64,000 bases of DNA from Solen grandis (Eukaryota > Mollusca > Bivalvia > Adapedonta > Solenidae): NCBI GenBank assembly GCA_021229015.1, contig CM037778.1, positions 19,984,909-20,048,908 on the forward strand, written 5' to 3'. Below, in pieces: positions 55,421 through 64,000 of this stretch. The position numbers were made by a program, and so were the translations under genes. A model generated the notes under the pieces. That model saw nothing but the letters and a program-made list of their open reading frames with translations. It was not told the origin of the DNA and ran no database searches. The first letter of the stretch is position 1. Each line of letters starts with the position of its first letter.

Positions 55421-55538
55421 AATAAAACTAATAATTAACATAAGCAGATGGTCACAGCATTTTCGCCTCATGGCCGAGGGTAAACTACGTACTAATCACA
55501 AATAAAACTACGTTGTAGAAAAAATACAGACCGGTGGC

Positions 55539-55730
55539 ATGTCTAAAGAACCGACCATTCAATTAGTTACCCCTATGGCACGCGCTGTCGAAATGGCCAA
55601 ATCAGAACTCAGTAAACAAGACTCTCCACCAAAGGAAAGAGGGACAACTTCTTTGACACGTCAGAATACGAAAGCAAACAAAAGATTTCCACCACCAGGA
55701 ATTCAGGCCAATTCAACGTTCTATGTATAA
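55539..55730 (+). CDS. Small ORF downstream of the ATPase relic
   Basis: MSKEPTIQLVTPMARAVEMA begins a 63-residue basic protein ending in a Pro-rich, Lys-rich tail and TAA (55728-55730). It follows the broken ATPase gene on the same strand and may belong to the same element. Its length and basic C-terminus suggest nucleic-acid binding; I do not recognise a domain. Confidence 0.4.
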   Translation: MSKEPTIQLVTPMARAVEMAKSELSKQDSPPKERGTTSLTRQNTKANKRFPPPGIQANSTFYV

Positions 55731-55898
55731 GACTACGGACAAAATAATTGTTGAACAGAAACTGTATGTGTAAATGATTAGAAATAACGTTTGACGAATT
55801 GTATCTGTGAAAGGTTCAAAATAAAATGAATAGCAGATTTTCATTGACAACAGGGTTCTCAAAGGTTCTATTAAAACAGCCGACCCAAAATCAAAAGC

Positions 55899-56366
55899 TA
55901 TGGTGGCATATTTCTGCCAGCCACTTATCCACTTAGCTATGTCGAAACATTTCTGAAAAAAATGTCACATAGTCAGTTAGTATCTGGCAAGTAAAAAACT
56001 TTCGTGTTATCCTCTTATGTATCTTAACAGAACAAAACTGCCTGTTAGTGCCCACTACTGCCAGCCATATATTCACTTAAGATAACTGGTTATCTCGCTT
56101 TTTTTCAAGTTAGTCAGTTAAATTATGTGGATAACAAGCATTTTTTCACATAATTATCTGGAAAAGGGCATGATATCCAGTTAAAATAAGTGAATATGTG
56201 ATTGGCAGTAGTGGGCACTAACAGACAGTTAAGTCCTGTTAAGATACCTAAGTAGATAACTTAAAAATGTGCTACTTGCCAGATACTAACTGAATATGTG
56301 ACAATTTTTCAGAAGAGTTTCAACATACCTAAGTGGATAAGTGGCTGGCAGAAATATGCAACCATA
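55899..56366. repeat. 468-bp foldback element
   Basis: TATGGTGGCATATTTCTGCC and AGCCACTTATCCACTTAG at the left pair with CTAAGTGGATAAGTGGCT and GGCAGAAATATGCAACCATA at the right. Further stems inside pair TTAGTATCTGGCAAGTA, TTAGTGCCCACTACTGCCA and ATTATGTGGATAA words with their inverses. It has no coding capacity. It is a MITE-like or foldback transposon. Confidence 0.85.
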
Positions 56367-57129
56367 AAAAACATTCAGTGTAATAAGCAGTTATAGTTGT
56401 GTGTGTGTGTGAAGAGTTTTAACATTATGAAATTAAGTAATGTACTGCTTTAAGTATAGGTTAGTGTTTTTAGTGAGCATTAATGAAATTAAATCGTTCT
56501 GCCGATTTAATGGAATTAATGCCTGCTAAAAACACTTACCTACTTAGTGTTTGAAATTGTGTTTTGAATTTAACGAAGTCGCACATTTTGATTATTGGGA
56601 ATACAATTTATGATTGACGGGCATTCGATAAATCACTTCAAAATATGTGCAATGGTGCAACCTGAACTTAGTTTGTCTTTTTTCTGCATTATATCAGAGT
56701 GAATTCATATTCACGAATAAATATTTGTATTCGTGACCCTGTATCGTGATGTGTTTATTATATTTCCTACCTGGTGTAATTCTCACAGCAATATACTTTA
56801 CGCATCGGTTGTTTTATATAATTGACAAACTGATTTTTTTCGATGTCTAGGGATATCAACAACAACACAACAGACGATCCGGGTGTGCAAGGTCTTTTTC
56901 AATTGTAAAACACCATTTATCATTATTCATGCTGCAGTAAATTTTACATTCAAAATAAAGAAGGATATACAATGTGAGATTCAAAAAGATATCAATCACA
57001 AACATCTTGAAGCAGTTCACATAACGCAAGCGACATCATTATTATCAAGCTTTAACCGTACATAGTGGAAAAAGAATGACGGGAATAAAGATGTATTTTT
57101 TAGTTTTTACGTCATCTCAGGCATTTTGT
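56367..57129. other. No gene; short inverted repeat at 56455-56565
   Basis: TTAGTGTTTTTAGTGAGCATTAATG and the inverse CATTAATGCC..TAAAAACACT pair around 56460-56555. The remaining sequence is AT-rich with nothing recognised. Confidence 0.4.
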
Positions 57130-57557
57130 CGAAATAGTCCAGTTCGAGACGGGCGATGGGCGAATGACATAGGTCCAAAGTATATGTATTATATTATGGT
57201 ACATTAACACTACGTTTCTGACAGCCATGGCAACCACGTTTCAAGTCACCATAACGGTGAGAACGTGGGGGGATTGAAGGCAAACGTGACATGTCGCGTT
57301 TGCCGGGCCAGATTTTTAAACTGATAAAGAACTTGCCTAAGTAAGCCGTAGTAAAATAGAGTGAACGTGACGGTACGTAATGGGCCGAGAAAGTCCGTAG
57401 TGTGACGGGATGCAGTGCTTTCCTAGGAATCTCACGACCCTTTTAAGTTTCATTACTTCAATCAGACAAAACGGGACTAGCTACGTTTACCGGGTTAAAA
57501 TTTTAAACTGTCAAAAAAAAAAAAGCCACGGCAGTGGTGCAGATGAGAGACCCAGTA
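57130..57557. other. GC-richer stretch with a duplicated block
   Basis: 57340-57480 (AGTAAGCCGTAGTAAAATAG, GGTACGTAATGGGCCGA, GGGATGCAGTGCTTTCC) is repeated in diverged form at 57764-57890 (AGTAAGCCGTAGTAGGACG, AGTACGTAATAGGCCGT, CAGATGCAAGTGCTTTTTCC). The SINE at 57558 inserted at the start of the second copy. Confidence 0.55.
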
Positions 57558-57759
57558 GGCCTCCGCGGCCGAGGGGGCAAAGTCGCTGACTTTAACCCTC
57601 ACTCAGCCCCTCACCGCGTGAATCCCGGCAGGGTCATTCGGATTTTCATGTGAGGAAGCCTTCCAGCTGGTCTTTCTTTACCTATAAGTAGCTGGACATC
57701 GCTATATGACTGAAATACTGTCGAAGCGAAGGTAAACAAAAAAAGTCTAGTCAATAGAA
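57558..57759 (+). repeat. tRNA-Ser-like SINE with 8-bp target duplication
   Basis: GGCCTCCGCGGCCGAGGGGG (A-box), GTGAATCCCGGC (damaged B-box), GTGAGGAAGCCTTCCAGCTG, then the end TACTGTCGAAGCGAAGGTAA. ACCCAGTA flanks both sides (57550-57557 and 57760-57767). Confidence 0.88.
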
Positions 57760-57989
57760 ACCCAGTAAGCCGTAGTAGGACGTTGCAGTACGTAATAGGC
57801 CGTAACAAGGTAAGAGGAGGTCCGAGGTGCGACCAGATGCAAGTGCTTTTTCCTGACATGTCTCATTCTTTCAATTTTATCATGTTCAATCACGGTGTTT
57901 TTCGGCGTGTAACGCTTTACAGGCCCGGTGAGCCACGTTGCGTTCTATTACGGCTATTACGAGTAGTAAGGGCGCCTCTTTACACCCAA

Positions 57990-58052
57990 GACTGCGCATG
58001 CGCAGGAGTGACGTCATCAGGGTTTTTCGCGCATGTGCGGCGGCCATATTGG
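57990..58052 (+). promoter_or_regulatory. Cluster of NRF-1-like, CRE-like and YY1-like sites
   Basis: TGCGCATGCGCA (57993-58004) is a perfect NRF-1-type palindrome. TGACGTCA lies at 58009-58016, GCGCATGTGCG near 58029, and GGCGGCCATATTGG near 58039. Their spacing within 60 bases resembles a TATA-less promoter, but no host exon is recognised downstream. It may be the edge of a transposon instead. Confidence 0.4.
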
Positions 58053-58161
58053 TTTCTAGAATGACATCATTGTTCTAATTTTAGAATGACATCATTGGTT
58101 TATATTTAGAATGACCACATCGGTAGACAATAGGAATTAAAAATAAAAATGTACATCATAT

Positions 58162-58239
58162 TATATATACAAAAGTAACAGGAGGCCATTTTTAGTATAC
58201 AGAGGTGACTTGTATACTTGATCTAAGATCTACTCGCGG
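58162..58239 (+). repeat. Palindromic element, outer part of the left arm
   Basis: TATATACAAAAGTAACAGG to CTACTCGCGG pairs with the inverse at 63635-63710. The arm continues at 62429 beyond the LINE. Confidence 0.85.
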
Positions 58240-58408
58240 GTGTACATGTATGTATGTGTATATATGTGTATGTATATATATGTGTGTGTATGTATGTGTG
58301 TGTATGTATTTGTGTAGTGTATGTATGAATATATGTGTGTATATGTGTATATATGTATGTAAATATGTATATAAGAGTATATATATAGGTGTGTGTATGT
58401 ATGTGTAA

Positions 58409-58443
<35 letters not shown>

Positions 58444-58453
58444 TGTATGTATA
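58240..58453 (+). repeat. (TGTA)-rich microsatellite at the LINE 5' end
   Basis: Imperfect TGTA, TGTG and TATG repeats end in about ten clean TATG units (58418-58450). It lies within the target-duplication bounds, so it moved with the LINE or expanded in it after insertion. Confidence 0.85.
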
Positions 58454-58473
58454 AGTAACTAATCATAAGCTAA

Positions 58474-58770
58474 ATGGATATATACACTGCCGAAAATAAC
58501 TTAAAAATACCATTGATATGTCAACACTTTAATTCATTTTTTTTTCTCACTCAATGTTATAAATCAACTTCCACCGGAACAAAACGGTTTATCATGTTTC
58601 TTTTTCTATTATCGCTCTTACGTTCATTTCTTTTACTCTTCATCTTTTTCTGTTTTATTATCTTAGTGGCGTGCCTTGAGAGGTTATTTGTAAACGATAG
58701 GTGCAGTTCCCTTGAAACATCTGACTATGTGGCTATGCCTCGATATTTTCACCGGCATCATCCTCCTTAA
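58474..58770 (+). CDS. Short ORF upstream of LINE endonuclease
   Basis: The 98-residue ORF has a strongly hydrophobic centre rich in Leu and Phe, and ends two bases before the endonuclease ORF starts. It could be a degenerate ORF1 or leader. No Cys/His finger is visible, so I do not assign an RNA-binding role. Confidence 0.3.
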   Translation: MDIYTAENNLKIPLICQHFNSFFFLTQCYKSTSTGTKRFIMFLFLLSLLRSFLLLFIFFCFIILVACLERLFVNDRCSSLETSDYVAMPRYFHRHHPP

Positions 58771-58772
58771 TC

Positions 58773-59627
58773 ATGCATCTGTCAATCCCTTTCTATAGCC
58801 AGCATAGTCTACGGGGCCAGTATGCCATTTTATTCTTATACTGTCTCATGATTCTACTATCAAACGACATTCACCAAAACCAAGGTCCACTAGCGGATGT
58901 ATCTGATTTTTCTGACTCTTCTTATCAAGAAATACTTAACAGTGGTCTCAGCATAATGCACCTAAATATTCAGAGTTTAAGACCTAAGTTGGGCATTCTA
59001 GAGGCTGAAGCTCAACCGTACGACATACTTATATTTACTGAAACATGGCTTAACAAAGATGTCCCAAATACTGACCTATGTTTAACAAATTTTAATGAAC
59101 CACTTCGTTGTGACAGAGTTGGTAAAACTGGTGGTGGAGTTGCAATCTACATCCGTAATGGCATTACTTACAAAATAAGAAACGACCTGTCTATCATCGG
59201 ACTTGAGGCCTTATGGGTGGAACTCAATGTAAACAATCGAAAACTGTTCTTAGGAGGCTTTTATCGCCCCCCCCCCCCCCCCCCCCCTGATTCTAATAAT
59301 AATAACTGGTTACTCATTGAACAAAGTATCGAACAAGCTTATAACGAGCAATCAGATAATATAATTGTTACAGGAGATCTTAATATAAGCGTTCTTAAAC
59401 CGGCAAATAAAATCAGTTCCTTAGTAGCTGCGTACAATTCAGAGCAACTTATCTCAAGCCCAACTCATTTCACCGAACACTCTCAATCTCACATTGATCT
59501 AATTATAATAAAGAATAGTTCCCATGTTTTAACCAGTTTCGTTGCAGACCCTTTTGTTCCTAACCTGATAAGGTTTCATTGTCCCGTCGTCGTTGTTCTG
59601 AAATTAAAAAAAAACGATATGTACTAG
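58773..59627 (+). CDS. LINE apurinic-type endonuclease
   Basis: The 284-residue ORF carries, in order, MHLNIQSLRPK (metal-site Asn), FTETWLNKD (Glu), GGGVAIYIRNG, GGFYRPP, VTGDLNI (Asp), SSPTHFTEHSQSHIDLIII (Asp) and FHCPVVVVLK (His): all blocks of the APE endonuclease that nicks target DNA. A run of 21 C (59267-59287) expands RPP into seven prolines without shifting the frame. It ends early at 59625-59627, where the linker to RT continues in another frame. Confidence 0.88.
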   Translation: MHLSIPFYSQHSLRGQYAILFLYCLMILLSNDIHQNQGPLADVSDFSDSSYQEILNSGLSIMHLNIQSLRPKLGILEAEAQPYDILIFTETWLNKDVPNTDLCLTNFNEPLRCDRVGKTGGGVAIYIRNGITYKIRNDLSIIGLEALWVELNVNNRKLFLGGFYRPPPPPPPDSNNNNWLLIEQSIEQAYNEQSDNIIVTGDLNISVLKPANKISSLVAAYNSEQLISSPTHFTEHSQSHIDLIIIKNSSHVLTSFVADPFVPNLIRFHCPVVVVLKLKKNDMY

Positions 59628-59634
59628 CTATAAA

Positions 59635-59958
59635 ATGCATATTTGGATGTATGATAAGGGTGACTATATCTTATTCAATAATAAATTACAATCTGTCAAC
59701 TGGGAAAGTCTCCTAAGTGGTAACAACATTGAAAATATCACTAGGAACTTAACAAATACCATATTAACAGCCGCTTCAGAATCAATTCCTAACAAATACG
59801 TTACAATTAGACCAACTGATATCCCCTGGATGACTAACGATATACGAAAACTGATAAAACATAGGAATAAATTACATAAGAAAGCAAAATTTTCTAACTC
59901 TGAATCTTCATGGGCAAATTTTAGAAAAATTTTATACAGATATCAAAACATGGTTTAA
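59635..59958 (+). pseudogene. LINE ORF2 linker region
   Basis: It contains HIWMYDKGDYILFNNKL, NKYVTIRPTDIPWMTNDIR and LIKHRNKLHKKAK, the conserved bridge between endonuclease and RT in CR1-like LINEs. It leaves frame near 59955. Confidence 0.75.
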
Positions 59959-60058
59959 ATTATCTAAACAATTCACATCTCGTCAAAAATCAAACATAAT
60001 TCCTGATCTGTATAGTAATGGAGAACACGCAGATAATGATGAAGATAAAGCTGATCTT

Positions 60059-60523
60059 TTGAACAAATACTTTTGTGACCAATCTTCCCTAGAAGTTAAT
60101 GACAATCCACTCCCGATCCTCCCTACCTGCAAAACCTCCCTCTCTTTTATCAATGTCACAACAGAAGATGTCTCTGATGCTATACTGTCTATGAATGCAT
60201 CCAAAGCAAGCGGCCCAGATCTTGTAAGCCCTCGTTTACTTCGAGAAGGTGTTAAGTCACTATCAAAACCATTATCAGTTTTCTTTAATATGCTACTTGA
60301 AAATTCCATTTTTCCGTCAAATTGGAAACTTGCCAATGTCACCCCAATTTTTAAAAAGAACGACCCTTCAAATCCAGCCAATTATAGACCAATTTCCTTA
60401 TTAAGCTGTATCGGGAAAATAATGGAGCGTTGTGTCCATAGATACCTATATAATTTCTTGGTTTTGCAATTCTCTACTTACCCCCCTTCAATCTGGTTTT
60501 ATAAAAGGAGACTCTACAACTAA
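60059..60523 (+). pseudogene. LINE reverse transcriptase, N-terminal part
   Basis: Homology begins a little upstream of 60059. It shows KASGPDLVSPRLLREG, NWKLANVTPIFKKNDPSNPA and NYRPISLLSCIGKIMER. The frame leaves homology near 60475, in a stretch TTACCCCCCTTCAA, where the next ORF takes over. Confidence 0.85.
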
Positions 60524-61232
60524 CCAACTTGTATACATTTATAATGATGTTTGTGCTGCCCTTGACCAGGGTAAGGAGCTTCGAGCTGTTTTTTGTGACA
60601 TCTCCAAAGCCTTTGACCGTGTTTGGCATAAGGGTCTTCTCCATAAACTTTCAACTTATGGTATTCAAGGTAAATTACTTCTCTGGTTCGAATCCTACTT
60701 ATCCTGTCGGCATCAAAGAGTTGTTTTTTCAAATGTAGCCTCATCATGGCGTGCTATCTCAGCTGGTGTCCCTCAGGGTTCGATTCTTGGTCCTTTACTA
60801 TTCTTATTATACATCAACAATATCGTTGATTCTATACATTCAAAAATACGACTTTTTGCTGATGACACTAGTCTTTATGTTGTTGTCGATTCTCCCTATA
60901 CAGCTGCACAACAACTGAATAGTGATCTTGAAAAAATCAACTCCTGGTCTAAAACATGGCTTGTCTCCTTTAATCCTGCCAAAACTGAATCCATGATATT
61001 CTCAAGAAAACATCTAAAACCCCAACATCCTATCCTTTTTTTCGATGGTGTTCCAATACCAGATGTGAATACTCACAAACTCCTAGGGCTGACTTTTTCT
61101 AACGATGCGCGTTGGAATCACCACATTTCTTCTTCTCTTCAACATGCATGGAAGCGCATCGGTATACTCAGATACCTGAAGGTTCTACTTAATAAATCAA
61201 GTCTTGAAAAAATGTACTTTTCCTTCATTTGA
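60432..61232 (+). pseudogene. LINE reverse transcriptase, catalytic part
   Basis: True homology starts near 60480 with LQSGFIKGDSTTNQLVYIY. Then come VFCDISKAFDRVWHKGLL (Asp), GVPQGSILGPLLFLLYIN and the catalytic IRLFADDTSLYV. TGA at 61230-61232 stands where this family usually has Arg before PLLEY, consistent with CGA-to-TGA decay; the same frame continues with PLLEYSDVVWDNC. Confidence 0.9.
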
Positions 61233-61423
61233 CCACTACTTGAATATTCAGATGTTGTATGGGACAATTGCTCTAACGAATTGAGGGACAGGGTCGAAGC
61301 AATTCAAACAGAAGCAGCTCGGATAGTCAGTGGTGCTACCAAACTCTGTAACATTCAAACTCTTCTTGCTGACTTATGCTGGGAAACACTCGAATCTAGC
61401 CGTAAATACACAGACTTTGCTTA

Positions 61424-61993
61424 ATGTACAAAATGACTAACAATCTCACTCCAAATTTTCTCGCCGACTTAATACCCTCAATAAACCAACAAAGATATCA
61501 ACTACGCAGTCAACATTGTATTCCTGTTATTCACACTCGCCCTCAATTTTACAATAACTCATTCTTACCATCGTCTATCCGCGACTGGAACGCTCTTCCT
61601 CAATCAGTAAAAAACAGCGCGTCTCTAACCACTTTTAAACATTCCTTGAACCAAACGTGTCACAAAGTACCTCTTCATCTCTACGCTGGGTCAAGAATAG
61701 GTCAGATTCTTCATACTAGGCTTAGGCTAGGTTGTAGCTCACTAAATTTTGATCTTCACCGTAAATCAAATATAGATTCTCCATTAAGCTCATGTGGTAG
61801 TATTGAAACTTCTTCTCATTTTCTGTTGAAGTGCGACAAATTCAGTTATCTCAGAAATGCTCTTCTACAAAATCTTCCATGTCCACCAACTGTTGAAAAT
61901 CTCCTCTATGGGTGTGATCACCTGACTCCTAACGAAAATACTTATCTTTTCCGTAGAGTACAACAGTTTATTCTGGCCTCGAAGCGTTTCTAG
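61424..61993 (+). pseudogene. LINE ORF2 C-terminal domain
   Basis: MYKMTNNLTPNFLADLIP opens the piece after a frame change near 61424. It carries FLPSSIRDWNALPQSVKN, the HTRLRLGCSSLNFDL motif and a zinc-binding tail, SSCGSIETSSHFLLKCDKF. TAG at 61991-61993 is the likely natural end. About 0.42 kb of 3' UTR follows. Confidence 0.85.
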
Positions 61994-62428
61994 CAGTGTA
62001 AGCACACACGTATTAACCTCTTAGATACCCCTTCTTGCAGCCGCTACCCCACTTCTATTTTTTTGCTCTTAATCCTTTGTTTGTTCATATTACAAATTCA
62101 TTCTCAGTAGTCTTATTTCTTTTTTATTAAGCTCGGATGTAACAAACCGCAAGCAAATTAAGTTTTAGATACATTGCTACACAAATCAATTAAATTTTGT
62201 TAAGTACATTAGAATTAACGTGTATTATCTGCTTAGTTATTGATGCACCAACTTGTCACTCGTCATAAGATGTTACTCTATTTATGTACTTCATCAAACA
62301 TGGAAAGGAATTAATATAAGTTTATTTCAAACTTGTTTTCCAATCCATAAGTAATACAATCTATTATATCATGTATTATATATGCATCTATTGTAATAAA
62401 TAAAGTTTAAACTAAGATCTACTCGCGG

Positions 62429-62663
62429 AAATTGAGGGTCACTTCCATTCGATCTTAGACTGTGTCCTAAAAGATATTCTACTGCTACTTCTACTATATT
62501 ATGATAATTATAATCATATTTGTTATTAATAACATGTCTGCTGTATAGGTACAACAACAATGCTAATATATTACTTCTTAAATTTCATTTTGCTATATAG
62601 GTACAACATCAATTATAACAATAAATGGATCAAACATTAATTATGATGGTTACTATGAAATAA
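62429..62663 (+). repeat. Palindromic element, inner part of the left arm
   Basis: AAATTGAGGGTCACTTCCAT through TGTATAGGTACAACAACAAT to GATGGTTACTATGAAATAA pairs with 63379-63634. Internal direct words (ATATAGGTACAACA) occur twice in each arm. Confidence 0.85.
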
Positions 62664-63378
62664 TATATATCAAATAATATGTCTACTCTATAAATAAAAC
62701 TATATTTATGATAAAAATACTCAGTCTACCTTTACGATGTGTTCTGTTCAACGTCCTACCTTTAAATGAATCGAGTGCAACTATTGCATCAGTTCATACT
62801 CGTTTCCCAGGCCCAAAATCAACTTACCAAATTGGTAACTTCAAGAACCCTTTCCTAAAAAACTTCGATATATCTTAACTCCAATAATAATATAAAAATA
62901 CACTCTTTGAACATTTCTTAGTGTCTTGAAAAGTCATCTTAACGTTGGTAAAAAAACTCGAAATTTTTGCTTTTTATACGTCAATATGTACTGACTGGCG
63001 AAACAAACACCATGTATTATTTCAGTTAAACGAGAATGAACAATAATGGTCAAGTATATACACGAAATCAACCTTTTCAGGGTCCAGTAACATTTATACG
63101 TCAATATTGGTTGACTTGAGATCGGATTAAGATAGCCCCACAAAGGGAGCTGGCCAATGTTTACGTTAATCCTTAACTTTACCTCGGTAACGGAATAAAT
63201 ATTGTCAAATTGCACAAGTTTTAGAGGAAGCCAGTATGTGTGTTATAAAGTGATTTATGTATCGAAATATTCCGTTCTGTTCAACAATGTATACGTTATT
63301 TGTAATACATAAAAATGTTCGGAATGTTTAAGCTTTAAATTCGTAATGGTTATATTATCTTGGTTGAAACAAAGAACT
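62664..63378. other. Spacer of the palindromic element
   Basis: About 715 bp lie between the arms. It holds two copies of TATACGTCAATAT (62976 and 63096), but no ORF I can support. Confidence 0.5.
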
Positions 63379-63710
63379 TTATTTCATAGTAACCATCATT
63401 ATTAATGTTTGATCCTATTATTGTTATAATTGATGTTGTACCTATATAGCAAAATGAAATTTAATTATTAATATGATTATAGAGTAGAAGTAATATATTA
63501 TCATTGTTGTTGTAGCTATATAGCAGACATGTTATTAATTATTAATATGATTATTATTATCATTATATAGTAGAAGTAGCAGTAGAATATCTTTTAGGAC
63601 AGTCTGAGATCGAATGGAAGTGACCCTCAATTTCCGCGAGTAGATCTTAGATCAAGTATACAAGTCACCTCTGTATACTAAAAATGGCCTCCTGTTACTC
63701 TTGTATATAT
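63379..63710 (-). repeat. Palindromic element, uninterrupted right arm
   Basis: This is the reverse complement of 58162-58239 joined to 62429-62663, about 330 bp. It shows the LINE target as one copy of the 17-base word. It has a small number of substitutions and indels relative to the left arm. Confidence 0.88.
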
Positions 63711-64000
63711 GTGACGTCGTCTGGAGAAATGGGGCCAAATGCGGTCGACGTTATTTTGAGTAATCCGGCATTTTTACTTGACGTTCACAATTAATAAATA
63801 CGGACGTGTGCATACAATTATTTTCGTGTGTAAACTACTTTGTCACTAACTTAAATCATGTTAATAATCAATACTGATTCTTCGGGTATATTTTGGAAAC
63901 AATAGTCTTGTGAGACTCTAAATATTTTAATAGAATGACGACTTTTCCTGGTTCAATATAGTTATTTCCCTTGCATACTTCCGGCAATCGGTCTGTTGGT
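63711..64000. other. No feature recognised at the right edge
   Basis: A short CG-bearing stretch (GTGACGTCGTCTGG, then GCGGTCGACG) follows the palindrome; nothing else is identifiable. Confidence 0.4.

Larger units (their letters stand above)
58240..62411 (+). mobile_element. Nearly complete CR1/Jockey-like LINE, 4.17 kb
   Basis: CTAAGATCTACTCGCGG stands on both sides (58223-58239 and 62412-62428), a 17-bp target duplication. The other palindrome arm (63383-63710) preserves the empty site. The element holds a TGTA-rich 5' region, a possible short ORF1, an APE-type endonuclease, reverse transcriptase and a zinc-binding tail, and ends AATAAATAAAGTTTAAA. Stops and shifts break ORF2 at about 59627, 59958, 60480, 61230 and 61424. 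Confidence 0.9.

Noticed and set aside
58205..58466. ORFs on both strands of the TGTA-rich tract
   Set aside because: These are translations of a microsatellite.

Overview
This is a 64 kb window of AT-rich eukaryotic genomic DNA, and most of what can be named in it is transposable-element material. The organism is probably a marine mollusc, most likely a bivalve. That is an inference from the repeat composition: interspersed repeats ending in hairpins of the type AGCTCACCTGAGCAC plus tandem cores of about 147 bp, two tRNA-headed SINE families, BEL/Pao and Ty3/Gypsy LTR elements, and CR1/Jockey-like LINEs. Nothing bacterial is present: no operons, rRNA genes or CRISPR arrays. A run of exactly 100 N (29401-29500) marks a scaffold gap.

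Layout. 1-2.1 kb: diverged tandem repeats. 2.1-17.1 kb: a retroelement complex. It holds a Gypsy-type gag on the minus strand, a broken Gypsy-type pol on the plus strand, and a BEL/Pao element (9282-16025) with near-identical LTRs nested in the Gypsy 3' region; a probable Gypsy 3' LTR closes the complex at 17105. 17.8-19.7 kb: the one good host-gene candidate, three spliced exons for the C-terminal end of a single-pass membrane protein (Ser/Thr-rich stalk, transmembrane exon, cytoplasmic tail with an ITIM-like tyrosine motif). 20.1-29.4 kb: a giant imperfect inverted repeat with arms of about 3.8 kb, whose right arm runs into the gap. 29.5-43 kb: mostly anonymous DNA with SINE relics, a LINE fragment and two hairpin-ended repeats.

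43-51 kb: an 8.0 kb DNA transposon (42994-51015) with 35-bp terminal inverted repeats and a perfect 6-bp target duplication (CAGTTG). It carries a broken transposase-like gene that I cannot assign to a superfamily, interrupted by a LINE and a SINE, with a hairpin element and a second SINE nearer its right end. 53.7-54.5 kb: a tandem array of about 140-bp units carrying TGACGTCA, split by a SINE. 54.6-55.7 kb: remnant of a zinc-finger/P-loop ATPase gene that resembles Polinton-type genes. 55.9-56.4 kb: a foldback element. 57.1-58.1 kb: a GC-rich stretch with NRF-1-like and CRE-like sites. 58.2-63.7 kb: a palindromic element whose left arm was split by a nearly complete CR1/Jockey-like LINE with a 17-bp target duplication.

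The genes do not form a pathway; the relationships are nested insertions, several datable relative to each other (BEL into Gypsy; LINE and SINE into the 6-bp-TSD transposon; SINE into the tandem array; LINE into the palindrome). Many frame breaks in unrelated elements fall in homopolymers, so some may be assembly errors rather than decay. The most novel items are the 8-kb transposon with internal TIR-like motifs, the membrane-protein exons and the large inverted repeat.
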